DNA of 60,000 nucleotides, from positions 2,580,501 through 2,640,500 of the forward strand of contig NC_092580.1 in assembly GCF_037975245.1 (NCBI RefSeq). The letters are read 5' to 3'. Both the position numbers and the translations under genes were made by a program. Below the pieces are notes generated by a model. That model ran no database searches and was not told the DNA's origin. It was given only the letters and a program-made list of their open reading frames with translations. Shown in pieces: positions 1-11,180 of the stretch. Within the stretch, counting starts at the first letter, position 1. Each line of letters begins with the position of its first letter. The DNA comes from Apostichopus japonicus. Taxonomy: Eukaryota > Echinodermata > Holothuroidea > Aspidochirotida > Stichopodidae.

Positions 1-105
1 CTTGAGATTCCAATTTATTGTCTCTGTCTGATGTTTCGTCATCTTCCCAAATCTCTTCTGGAGGTCTCTCGGGGAGCTGTTCCATGGTGGACACCATAGG
101 TGGTT
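1..105 (-). CDS. Partial acidic exon of a minus-strand gene
   Basis: On the minus strand an acceptor (ATGGACAG) lies just before position 105. From there one frame stays open to the window edge and encodes an acidic, proline/glutamate-rich segment (for example MEQLPERPPEEIWEDDE). The frame requires a phase-1 entry. The composition suggests a disordered region of an intracellular protein, but no domain is recognisable and the exon runs off the window, so its donor is unseen. It may belong to the same gene as the exon at 3837-3968. The phases do not join directly, so at least one exon between them would be needed. Confidence 0.4.
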
Positions 106-2600
106 CTGTCCATAAAAGAGTATGAAAGAAAATTACTAGATAGGAATACACAAGCCATGTAGACAAAAGTACTGTACTCTGCATAAAGTGTAGATCATGC
201 ATGTTTCATTTGAAGACTCGAATGAGTCATGGATAGCCAATAAATTTAAGGGCGAACACTGACTGCTTTGGGTGATGGGAGGGGGTGGGGGGGAGTAAAA
301 TTTTCTTGGCGGGAGGGGGTCAGAGCCACAGACAGAGATGTAAGAACATTTAATGATTTCCCTAACTTATGTAATGTCAGAATGTCAATTTTTTTTTCTT
401 TTTATAACCCATCTACTAGTAACATGTCTAGTATATATTGTTGTATCAACTACAGTAGTTACAGAATACTATTATGAAATGTAAAAAAAAAATTGTAAAT
501 AAAAAGGAATATATTACAACATGAAGGCCAAAAGTATTTGAGTTGCAATAGATTTACAAGCCACTGTATATTACAATGGAAAGACATGAAGGAAAACTTC
601 ATAAAAAAGATGACTTTAGAAACAAACCTCAGTTAATTTGTTGTCAAAAAAAAACTGTTGAAAAACAGTGCTATCAGGCCAGGTTGGATTTTTATGCCAA
701 TTTTAATTTTTGAGGGAACAACCCTTTAACTTTCCGAGGTACATGGTTTAGAGTGACAAGACTATTTACAGTAGTCTAATACTTTAACCATTAAGCTCAG
801 TTCCTCAAATCCAACACAAAATCACAAAAAGAGTTTTACCTGTCTCAAATGACATGTTTACAGTCAGTGGTAGTACAAATTTGTCAACTTTTGGACAGAT
901 GGTGTTTAATTTTTATTCCATGGGTGCAAGGGTGTTGTTGTTTTAATATCAAGTTAAAGGAACATGCTTTGGTTGAGTGAGTTATTAGAATTTATGTAAA
1001 GCAATGGGTTAACATTAACATTAAAGCCTGTACTAGAAGAGCTGATATCATCAAGTTAGCCCTTTAAAGGAACAAACCAAAGGTTTTGCATATTTTAACG
1101 GTGAATAGCTTGAAACTGGATCAGCAGTGTATGAGTGTAAAATCTCAAATTAACCTTGTTCTGGTGGACTACGATATTATTGTGTCTTAAATTAAGCCTA
1201 CATTTTGTCATTTAGGTAGATACTGAAGAAGTGACGGATATGAAGTCATGCTGTCGAGGAAGGAAACATTTCTTTTACAATTTTATATTAATTCTTATTC
1301 TCATTTCATTATCTGACAATAACACGGATGGATAAATGAACTACATCTCTAACCTACCCATAATCAGAAAGCAAAGCCATGATTCAAAGTGGAGGGTGGA
1401 GTGGAGGCAATAAGTAAGTGTTTACTATTGTGAATACAGGTGCTGAAAGTTTCTCTATTTTTCTATCATTATATTGATGATAATACTAGAGTTTCTGTTA
1501 ATGGAAAAAAAAATAACAAGATTCTCTCTGGTAAACAGAGTAACAGAGTTTGGAGTGGGTTTAGTGGTACTGGATATGTGTTTTGGTGGGGTTACAGACA
1601 AAATCTAAGAGATGGGGAATCTAGGTCCCACCCCTGGCTGCATCCAAAACAGCAAAATACTAAGTAACTAGGTGTTTATTAACAAATAAATTACAGGTAT
1701 TTAATTGAGATGGAGAACAACACACAATAACTGCAATGTCCCTAAATATTCCACTAAGACCAGCCCCCTCCTCTCCCATCCTCCCCGACCAATTCTCTCC
1801 TAGTCTCTTTAAGTGTAGGGTTTCCAGAAAGAGTTCTGACCATCCGATGTTAATATTGTTACACCCTTTTCAAGATTTTCCCCTTAAATATATTTATATC
1901 TTTGGGATTATAGAAAAAAATTATCACTGAATAGAACAAAGCATTATTTGTCAAAACAAACAAGACACAATGCACATACAATTTAAGGGAACACCCCCCC
2001 CCAAAAAAAAAAAAAAATCATGCACAGTTGCATATGGCAAAACTAATGGCAGGTATAATATCATTTCCAATACACTAGTAACTGCACAGCTACTTTCATG
2101 ATGGGTTAAAAACAAGCAATTTGCTTTGCGTGAATACTTATTCAGTTCTCTGAAAAAGGGAATGTGCTTGATATCCTTACAATATCCACCAAATGTACTT
2201 TACACTGAATCTGAGGACAAGGAAATAAACTTGATGTATTCTTTAACGTTCGGACTCTGTTGGACTCCATCGCCTTTGGTAAGACTGAATATTACTAAGT
2301 GATATTTCATCACGGTTAGGGATACTTCCTTCCCGGGGTGGGGTGGGGTTGGCGGGGACATAAAATTTAATAACTGCACTCATTCAATACAAAAACTTGG
2401 TATCAATTCCATATAAGTTAGGTAACATCTTCGCTTACGAACTACCACAAATAAAACATTTTAACCAAATTTAAACCTGATTTATGCTTGACACTCCTGC
2501 TACTCGTGCTCAGGTGTATTTAGCAGCGAAGTAATTCTTTGTACGCAGAAACGAATGAAACTTGTCTAATATGTTATGGATCTTAGCATCTTTTACGATT
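106..2600. other. Intron or intergenic, no gene seen
   Basis: AT-rich sequence with short homopolymers. No open frame with recognisable similarity was found on either strand. If the two flanking minus-strand exons belong to one gene, this is intron. Confidence 0.4.
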
Positions 2601-2639
2601 ACAACATAAGACAAGATGGCAATCCATGGCATCTGATCT

Positions 2640-3240
2640 CTTCTATGATGGAATGGATCTACAATGAACTTTGACCTTGACCCTTAACAGCTGCATAAGT
2701 TCTAATTTAAAATTTGTCCCATTATAGTCTACATATTTTGTGGTTTAATGACTTTTTCCAACATACTGACAAGCAGAAAATGGCTACAGTTTCTGGGTAT
2801 TTGACCTTTTACCTATGACATTTAAACCAATCACCCGGCCAAGATCAAGGTTTACAGTACATGGTCAGGCACCTAAAACCAAGTTTGAACCTGATCGGAC
2901 TTACAGTCTAGGAGTAGTTCACGACACACTCTTTTGCACAATTTAGAACAATTTTAACTTTAACTCAATTGGCCTGTTAACTACAAGCCTCAACAGCTAA
3001 ATCTGTCTTGTTTTAAACTTTGTCTCTTCAGTCTCTACATATAATGCCTTTGTCAAACAAGTTGGCATGCAGAAAATGACTAAAAACCAATTTTTAGATT
3101 TCTTGACCTTTGACCTCTTCAATTGACGTCATCAATCACGCAGGCATGAGTTCACATGGTCAGGCACCCACCCACCAAGCTTGAACTTGACAGGACTTCG
3201 GGTCTAGGAGGAGTTTGCGACAAACTTAATTTTGCTCACT
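2640..3240. repeat. Two diverged copies of a TGACC-rich dispersed repeat
   Basis: Two similar segments (about 2640-2945 and 3010-3235) share a block with TTGACCTTTGACC-like runs, then 'catggtcaggcacc', then 'aagtttgaacctgatcggac' or a close variant, then a 'ctaggag' segment. The same AGGTCA/TGACCT half-site pattern recurs in dispersed form near 49560, 49700, 52960 and 55250-55510. No coding capacity is seen. Confidence 0.6.
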
Positions 3241-3303
3241 CACTCACTCACAAACACACCCACCCATCCACCCACCCGCCACCCACGCACACACACACAC
3301 TCA
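3238..3303 (+). repeat. CACTCA/CACCCA simple repeat
   Basis: Low-complexity C/A-rich microsatellite (cactcactcac, then cacccacccatccaccc, then acacacacac). It produces a spurious threonine/histidine/proline-rich frame. Confidence 0.85.
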
Positions 3304-3836
3304 CATTTCTGATGTGGGTTGAAGTACAATATCTCATCTCCCTATACATTACATGAAGGGAGATGAGATCAAAACAAACTCAACACAAAGTCACAAACAG
3401 TTCTGCTTTACAGCAAGAAATAGAAAGTGGTCTACTTTAGAATGCACCGTGCAGTTTTCAGTACAGTCAACTGTTTAGAGTGTAAATTTAAAAATCATAT
3501 CGTTACAAGCAACTTATTTTAGCCGCCCACCCCTCCTCCACTCACCACCACCCCAAATCGACTTCTATTTACCTTCCCAATCCTTTACAACTTGAGATAG
3601 TTTAAAATGTCGTTTAAAAGAAACATCGTTACCTTTCAACCAGTTACATTTATGGTAAGTAAACATTCAGTTTGGGATTATCCAATAACTTGTCTCAATA
3701 AAGTACATTGCATTTACTTTTCCCAGTCAGTTTCTTATATTTGAATTGTTTTACAAAAAGAATAAAACAAAGATAATATGATGCCAGCTGACTAAACCTT
3801 GGTTCAAATAAAACATGTTTAGTGAGTGAAACTTAC

Positions 3837-3968
3837 TTATGACTGGTTAAAATGTCCCTGTAACTATCGCTACCACTGGACTCCGTGTTCAGAGATGAGC
3901 CATGCTTGTCCTCGGACTGAGCCGTATCTCCTAAATTTTCTATAGCGACCTTTTGTGGGGAGAATAAA
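3837..3968 (-). CDS. Internal serine-rich exon of a minus-strand gene
   Basis: On the minus strand this 132-nt segment is bounded by an acceptor (CTGCAG) and a consensus donor (GTAAGT). It is open in one frame, entering and leaving in phase 2, so its length is a multiple of three. It encodes about 44 residues including KVAIENLGDTAQSEDKHGSS and then a serine/aspartate-rich tail ending SYRDILTSHK. It resembles a disordered linker and no domain can be named. The strong splice sites are the main support. The frame continues upstream by chance into a hydrophobic stretch that I treat as intron. Confidence 0.45.
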
Positions 3969-6227
3969 CTGCAGCGGAAGATAAAAGAAAAGAGAACCAA
4001 CAATGTAGACAGACAGGGTGAAAGAAGAACAAACAAAATGCACTCAATGAACGTCAGGAAGCAGGTCGATGGCGAAATACCTCTTGTGGTAATGGGCTTA
4101 AAAATTATCCATCACTGATAGCAACAACTGTGGTATGCCCTTTAACCATTTCAATGCCTTAGGTGCCCTCTTGATGATCCTACAACTTTATCATCTAAGT
4201 CAGGGCTCTAAGACTGTCCAAAACTCCAGCCAAATTTTCGCCAAGAGCCAGAAAATACTGAGCAGCTGCGGAAAATGTTAAGGTTTTGATGTACAGTTTA
4301 AAAAAAAACACTGCAAGAAAAGTTGCTCTTAAAATTCTGCCAATTCTACATGTTTTTTTCTCACTTTGGAAACCATGCCCCTTGGTGCCTTTTCACAAGT
4401 GTATGTCAATAGCCTTGTTTTCCTACTAAAACTAAAAAGTTGCCGTAGTGCCCCTGCCATATTATGAAAATCAAAGACAATTTCTAATTCTCTCCTTGAA
4501 ATAGTGGCTGTGCCCCTCCGGATTCCTAATTTGAGTACATAAATTAACTGGGTACTTCGGTAAAATTTGTAATTGCTTATGCAAGGCACCATACTGCATT
4601 AAATAAAAGCTTTCAGTATATAAATATCTCTGCATCCTACCCTGTTGGTTTCTGTTACTGCTTATTGTTGCTCCATTTACTGATACTGTTAAATTAACAA
4701 ACTACTTATTATTGCCTTTTGTTTTCCAAAATATTCTATTTTGATTATTCTCATGTGCAATTACTCCACCGTAATGTTCAACTACAGTAGTAGCAGTTTG
4801 GTCTAACAGTTGTTAAATGGATTCCAGAGGGGTGAGAAAGGTAGGGATTTGGGACAGGTACAGTGACAGGACTCACAGGAGTAAGGATTGGGGAGTACAA
4901 CAATTACAGCCCATCATATATGGAGGGACTACGCCTACCTGCGGAAAGAAATATGATGTTTGTCCAGACGAAGGACAGATTTATCCTCTAAACTTCACAA
5001 ATTAGGGAAAAGGGCAGTAGAACATTTGAAAGAGCTATTTGCATTAGAAAATAAAGGAATGTCTATGAAAACCTCCACAATTCTGGAAGGATACAAAAGC
5101 TTCTGAAACCCTACTTCTCTTGTCGCTTGCACCATTGTCCCTGCACCCCACCACCTCCGTCCTTTCACTGCAAATCACATGGACCCATGCAATAAAATGC
5201 TGCTATTTTTGCCACGTACAGTACCTGGATAGATTTATAAGAATCAAGACAAAACATTGAGATCTAAAAACAAAAAACACCACCTTTATTGTTCTACTCC
5301 ACCTTTTGACCTTTTGACATGAAGTCGAATTCCCATATCATGACATCAAAAAAAATATGCCTCCCAATAATAAAGTTGATGTGATTGCCATCAGAAATGT
5401 TTGAAAGGAATGAATGTTTGAAATGTTTCTAATCCAATATGGGGAGTTTTCAAGCCACAGCAGCGCAAAGTTTTGGTATTTTGTGGTTTTATCATTAAAA
5501 TAGCCCTTTTGACAACTATTTCGTTTATAATTAGCGCATTATAAATCTTAGTTATCATTAATCATTTTTTAATTATCATTAAAACCATATAATACCAGCG
5601 TTTGTGAAAGGTATGCGTTACAAACTGTTTCAACTTCAAAGTGTCCCAGATGTTGAAAAGCCCTGATAGTATGTAGGCCTACTTAATTTATCAATAGAGT
5701 AATATCATGCTAGTACACTGTTGAGTCGGAAAATAAATGTGAACAACCATTTCTTGTGAGATAACGTGTGGCGTGTGTGCGGAAACACAAGTACCAAAAC
5801 ATACCGGTTTTTTTTTTTACTCATTTAGTAAGATAAAGAAAGCTAAGTGCTAAGTATTATTTTTTTCCAAATTTGGATTTAAAGTTATCCCTTTGACTTC
5901 TGCATGACTAGCACTACATATTTCAATGTTCAATTTGGAATATTTTACTCCCATTCACAGCATATCAGCACAGGCAGTCCAAGAGTTAACACATTAACAT
6001 CTTCATGAATGCCATACGGTTCTGACACAACCAAACTTTTGCCGCATGCTCTTGCGTGCCTCACATACCTCATTAATATGGACAATTCTTGTTTGGTTAT
6101 TCATCAAAGTCAATCAACCATAGAGATGCAGCCGTTGAAGATTTGACTGAACGCCGAAACGACCACAGCAGCATGTACTACTACTAATGGTATGTACAGT
6201 ATTTCAGCCACTACACCCCCGCAATCA
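3969..6227. other. No gene seen
   Basis: AT-rich noncoding sequence. A frame on the minus strand at 4329-4592 has no recognisable domain and lies in sequence that looks like degraded repeat. Several runs of T or A occur (for example near 5810). Confidence 0.4.
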
Positions 6228-6235
6228 TCAGGCCC

Positions 6236-6430
6236 TAGCTGCAGGTACTACTACTAATTTGACATGTATTACCACTACTACTAATTTGACATGTACTAGG
6301 CCCACTACTAATTTGACATGTATTACTACTAATTTGACAGGTATACTACTACTAATTTGACATGTACTACTACTACTACTACTAAATTCATGTGTGTTAC
6401 ATCTAACTTGACATGTACTACTACAGATGT
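6236..6430. repeat. Minisatellite based on actactactaatttgacatgt
   Basis: About eight imperfect units of roughly 20-30 bases combining (act)n with 'aatttgacatgta'. The minus-strand frame here is an artefact of the repeat (a repeated HVKLVV peptide). Confidence 0.8.
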
Positions 6431-6489
6431 CAATACACTGGGGCGCCTTGTGTGACAAAACTATACGCCAAGTACATTGATTACTTCTC

Positions 6490-6607
6490 ATATATTATGA
6501 ATAAATATATATATATATTATGAATATATATATATATATATTATGAATATATATATATGGTAGTTTGTATATATATATATGTATATATATACATACATAC
6601 ATACATA
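6490..6607. repeat. (AT)n and (CATA)n microsatellite
   Basis: Compound microsatellite of TATATA and ATACATAC runs. It directly abuts the left end of the Tc1/mariner-like element at 6608. Confidence 0.9.
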
Positions 6608-8822
6608 CAGTACTGCTCACGTATAACTCCGCGTAGACGTATACTCTACGTTTATCTACGCGATTATACGATGTTATACGTTTCATTACGCAACTTTCTA
6701 TGCGGTGTCTACGATGCGTCTTCCCGTGTCTAGGCGGCTTAGGGCTTCGCTCTAGTTCCCCTGAATGGGGATTATACGTACAATCTCGTATAATCTGTAA
6801 ACGTAGGGTTTTCGCAGCCGCTTTGCATAGCAGAGCTTCTATGGGTTAGAATAAACTGTGATGAAGAAAAGAGTCGGTAAACTCAGTATCGCACCAAGCC
6901 CAATTAATGACTTTACAAAATATTCAACCACAGAGTTAGCATATACTTAAGCCGATAAGAATAGGAGTAACAAAGAAAACAGCGCTACTAGGAGCACAAA
7001 CGATCGATACAATCAGTGCAAAAACTTTAGCGAGGAAACTATATTAATTACGACAATGTGCCCCAGTCTGTTCCTATGTATACGAGTTCCTCCCGTTAGG
7101 CATTAAATTGAATGTAGGTAACAATCTATGAGAACTAGGTAGGCCTTGGCCGATCCTACCTCTTAACCTTCATCAAAAGATACGCCGTATACACCTCGCA
7201 AGAAAACCACGATAACCTTCAATGAAAAAACAATATCTTTGCACTTGAATATCTGACATCCCCCAAAATGAAATGATAAGGTTTAGACCCAGTACTTCTT
7301 AATACATCAAGAGATTCCAATTACTAGTCAAAAATATTTTCTGAAAAAAAACCTTACAATATTTTTCACAAATATTCATGCTTAGATAAGTGCTTCTTCA
7401 CAATCAACGAGCCGCCCCGAAATTCACTCCGCTTACGTAAAACTTCTATATATATAACACATGGAAAAACCCAAGGTTTTACACACATGATTCCCATTGA
7501 CATTGGTCACAGAACATAAGTAGGTCATCGACATTCGAACTTGCCCAAGTTCATCACACCATGGGAACGACACAACAAATTGAACATGATTGTACATTCT
7601 CTCGCCATCTGGACGCCGAGTGTAAATTTTGGTGTAATATGCAAATTATTAATGGTACTGTACTGCGAGGTTCAAACTTAACCTATTGCGACACACACAA
7701 ATTTTGGGAAGCTTTTGTAGAAGTAACTTTTGTAGCAAATGTAAAGTACTGTAAGGTACTATAATTTATAAAAGATGGTTTTCTTCAGTTGGTAAGGAAA
7801 AGGGGTGTTTCGGTGAACTCAATCTCTTTTCTTTGTATAGTATTTGGATACTTAAAATGACCATGTACATGCAGTTTCTATTTCTCTTTAAGTTAGCTCT
7901 ACTTAGCATTTTTATCCTTTGTGGATCTTTATTGGACAAAATACGAAATGTATTGTTTGACGCCAGTTTTTAACGGTAAGCATTTTTTAAATTGTTGACT
8001 AAGCTTCAAATCCATTTTCAAAAAAGTATGTGTTCATGAAGGTGTTATGAAATCGACATATAGCTACTGTGGGGTAGGAAAATATTAACTTAACCACATT
8101 AATGAAATTTGTTCTAACCAAATAAAATACATGTTTCTCGTACTGAGATCTGAAAATAAAACGGGCGGCCATTTTTCTTCTTTTCATGCGCTAATACTAG
8201 TTTGGAATATGTGGCAACCTTTACAAAATAATTTTTAAGGATAGCTTAGATTTCTTGTAATCCGAACAGAGACTTGGGAATCAGGAAAAAGAGGCACCTT
8301 GTGCGAATGAGAAACATGGTTTGTTTTTCACCGGCCCTGCTTCAAAGTTGTTGGGTGGAAGTTGTTTTTCTTTTCATTCTGTTGGAACCAAAAGTAAATT
8401 ATGTAAAAAATTGACTTCAAAATGTTGCCAACTATTCAAAGTAAACTTATACTCTGTGGAACATAACCTCTGTAACTGAAAAATAAAAATCGGGAAAAGA
8501 AACCTATTTAACGAAAAACAGTTATAAGTTCTATGCCGGCAAACACTTTACCTTCAACCTCATCGCTGCTAGGTGAATATCATGTCTTAAACTACGATTT
8601 AAGAAACGGCTGTTTCAAAAATCTCACTAATTCTTTTGGCGACTTTAATGTTATTTATTGAGCACAATAGCATTTCCTGCGTATAAACTCGTACAGGGAT
8701 TATACAAGGTGTCTCCGCGGTGTGTAAGCGGCAATTTGTTTGTCAACAAGTTTATATGCAATTGTACGTTTTTATACGATTCTGTGCGGGTACACATGTC
8801 CAGTTATACGTGAGCGGTACTG
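6608..8822. mobile_element. Non-autonomous Tc1/mariner-like DNA transposon
   Basis: The left end CAGTACTGCTCACGTATAAC (6608-6627) is repeated in inverted form at the right end (8803-8822), with one mismatch across 21 bases. A TA dinucleotide flanks each end (6606-6607 and 8823-8824). The terminal CAGT and TA target duplication are typical of the Tc1/mariner superfamily. The 2215-bp interior has only short unrelated frames (for example 7561-7764), no transposase and no DDE/DDD-type residues I can place. It is therefore best called a deletion derivative or long MITE mobilised in trans. The subterminal regions are rich in TACG and TATACG motifs, possibly transposase-binding repeats. It lies immediately upstream of the Penelope-like tandem. 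Confidence 0.75.
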
Positions 8823-8832
8823 TATATGGTAT

Positions 8833-8898
8833 AAGCGTGAAACTCTGAGTAGCAATGGACTCTTAATAATTCAACGTTTATTACAATATATATATATC
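8833..8898 (+). repeat. Truncated upstream pseudo-LTR copy of the Penelope-like element
   Basis: This segment matches 11051-11115 almost base for base (AAGCGTGAAACTC, then GAGTAGCAATGGACTC, then TTTATTACAATATATA). It begins inside what is the 3' arm of hammerhead helix II in the downstream copy, so the ribozyme here lacks its CTGANGA half and cannot fold. Penelope-like elements are known for tandem or partial-tandem copies that create such pseudo-LTRs. It is followed by an (AT)n run to about 8926. Confidence 0.75.
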
Positions 8899-9052
8899 AA
8901 TATATATATATATATATATATATATCATGCTCTACTTCGGTATTGAGCCCTCTCACCCTTGATAGTAGTTTAGCTATATTTTATAGTTTGGCTCCTGAAC
9001 CTCGGTTGAGCACTCTACCTACTAACAGCAGTACGCATTTTTACAGCTAAGT

Positions 9053-10980
9053 ATGGATCCATACAACACGAACTATTCGGGCAAGAACATTCCTTTGCCA
9101 TCAACTGGAGAATACTTGAAAAGACTGCTAGAGATGACAGAGAAGCTGATAAATGGATGCGATGGAGAGCATTATTTTTCCTGGCCGACACTGACACCGA
9201 TGCGAAAACGAGTGACACCAGCCTTGACGAGGACAACATCACCACCACTGATGCATACAGGCTAAAATTGAGACTTGCCCCACCACAAATCCCAGAGTTG
9301 GTCTCATTCGAGTTCGATATGCTGGAAATGGTCGAGAACATTAAGTTCAAGGAAGGGACGGAGAAGTTCCTGTCCGACCTCTAAAGAAATCTTCGTAGAA
9401 GCGAACAAAATCAGGAACATGTACAAGATCGACCCCACCGAATATGTTGAGTTGCTAAACTGAAAACAGTTCTCAGAATTACAAATACGCGGACCGCAAC
9501 ATCGCCACCAAAATAGACAATGAATACATAAGACTAGCTGAAAAATTAAAAATAGGTATCCGAAAAAATATGTGACAATCAAGGACCACAAAGAAAATTT
9601 CCAAAATAACACAAAATGCAGCCTAATAAGCCCAACAAAACCTGAAATGGGACGCGTGAGCAAGGCCATGCTTGACCGCATAAATGCAGACATACCACAA
9701 GCGTACTGGAATGGTTTAACAATTTACACGAAAAGAGCGGTCTCACCTTTCTGGTCTTTGATATTGTTGATTTTTACCCCTCGATAAGCAAGGATCTCCT
9801 ACACAAATCTCTAGCATGGGCCAAAGCATACACCAGAATCAGTGATACCGAATACGAGACTATCATGCACGCAAGGCGATCTCTCCTTCACGATCACAAG
9901 GGCAAGCCTTGGGAGAAGAGAGACACGGGTAACCAATTAGACGTCTCAATGGGTGCATTTGACGGAGCAGAAGTTTGTAAATTGCAAGTGGGACTATTCA
10001 TTTTGAACGACCCGGAGAAAAACCCTGACATCACTAGTTTGGGACTATACAGGGACGATTGGCTAGCAGTAATGAGGTCATGCTCAGGCAGCAAAGCAGA
10101 CAGAATACGAAAAGCCCTAATCAAGATTTTCCATACATGTGGACTGAAAATCACTGTCCAAACGAACTTGAAAACAGTCAACTTCCTTGACGTCACTTTG
10201 AACATGAATACCGGCGAGTACCAGCCCTACAGAAAACCAAACAAGGAACCAATCTACATAAGCAAACACTGGAACCACACGCCTGCAATAATAAAGAACA
10301 TTCCGTCAGCCATCGAAAGAACAGTCTCTAGTCTATCATCTAACCAGGACGCATTCAAGAAAGCAGCACCCACCTACAATCATGCCCTCCGGTCAGCTGG
10401 ATACAACTATACTATCAAATACCAAAACAAGGGAAACGAAAACACCAAACAGAACAAGAAATGCAGGTCAAGGAAAATCACATGATACAACCCCCCATAC
10501 AGCAAAACGTAAAGACCAACTTTGTGGCGGACTTCCTAAAACTCATCTACAAGCAATTCCCACAGACCAACAAGCTACACAAAATCTCCAACAGATCAAC
10601 AGTCAAAATAAGTTACAGCTGTATGAGAAACATGCAACAGATCATCAAGTCACACAACTCAAAGGTCATGAAAGAAACGAGCCAACCCCCCCAGGAAAAG
10701 ACATGCAACTGCCGAGAAGTAGATAGTTGCCCACTACGCGACAACTGCTTGGTTAATGATGTCATTTACAAAGCCACCGTCAATACACTGGGAAATTGTG
10801 ACACAGTCCAATACGCACAAGTGGCAGTCCGGTCTATGCAATAATTGCATAGAAGAAAAGCTCCAAATTACCACCCTCAAAAGCAACATGCTCAACAAGA
10901 GTAGCGAGCTCATCTCTACCTGTAGACATGGCAACAGACACAAAAGGAAACCACCAAGCCGTGTCAAACCCAAACGGTAG
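9053..10980 (+). pseudogene. Penelope-like retroelement copy 1, reverse transcriptase with GIY-YIG remnant, frameshifted
   Basis: A decayed open frame runs from ATG at 9053 to TAG at 10980 and needs at least five frame changes. Recognisable in order are an N-terminal region (MDPYNTNYSGKN); a segment with TIKDHKENFQ then EMGRVSKAMLDRINAD (about 9572-9700); palm motif A (VFDIVDFYPS, about 9755-9785); motif B region GAFDGAEVC (about 9955); motif C GLYRDDWLAV (about 10042-10070), where the homologous copy has Gly after the DD pair; a thumb-like region; and a cysteine cluster CNCREVDSCPLRDNC with VIYKATV. The last part, CNNCIEEKLQI then SELISTCRH, is the tail of the GIY-YIG region. The endonuclease core between YKATV and CNNC is missing. 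Penelope-like elements encode RT plus GIY-YIG and use the endonuclease for target-primed integration. This copy cannot be functional. Confidence 0.8.
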
Positions 10981-11005
10981 TTCGTGGAATAGCGACCCAT
11001 ACTTT

Positions 11006-11085
11006 ATTACGGATCAGTATGCCTGACGATCGCTGTACAACTACTTGTACAAGCGTGAAACTCCGAGTAGCAATGGACTCGTAAT
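11006..11085 (+). ncRNA. Type I hammerhead ribozyme in the Penelope pseudo-LTR
   Basis: The core CTGACGA (11023-11029) and GAAA (11057-11060) are present. Helix II pairs CGC 11031-11033 with GCG 11053-11055, then T with A around one bulged A, then GTACAA 11035-11040 with TTGTAC 11045-11050, closed by the loop CTAC. Helix III is short: ACT 11060-11062 pairs with AGT 11066-11068 around CCG. The predicted cleavage site follows A11069. Helix I pairs TGC 11020-11022 with GCA 11070-11072 and ATTACG 11006-11011 with CGTAAT 11080-11085, leaving an internal loop of the kind used for tertiary contact. Hammerheads in Penelope-like elements are established. Position 10.1/11.1 is U-U rather than the usual G-C. 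Confidence 0.8.
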
Positions 11086-11115
11086 TGTTAACGTTTATTA
11101 CAATATATACATATC
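11051..11115 (+). repeat. Pseudo-LTR between the two Penelope-like copies
   Basis: Direct repeat of 8833-8898. It includes the 3' half of the hammerhead and continues into an (AT)n tract (11101-11178) that joins directly to the interior of the second ORF. Confidence 0.75.
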
Positions 11116-11144
11116 TCTATATATATATATATATATATACATTA

Positions 11145-11178
<34 letters not shown>

Positions 11179-11180
<2 letters not shown>

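Noticed and set aside
4329-4592. 87-codon minus-strand frame
   Set aside because: No recognisable motif, no splice support, and the region looks like decayed repeat.
9015-9693. Minus-strand frames opposite the Penelope ORF
   Set aside because: Shadows of the plus-strand reverse transcriptase gene.
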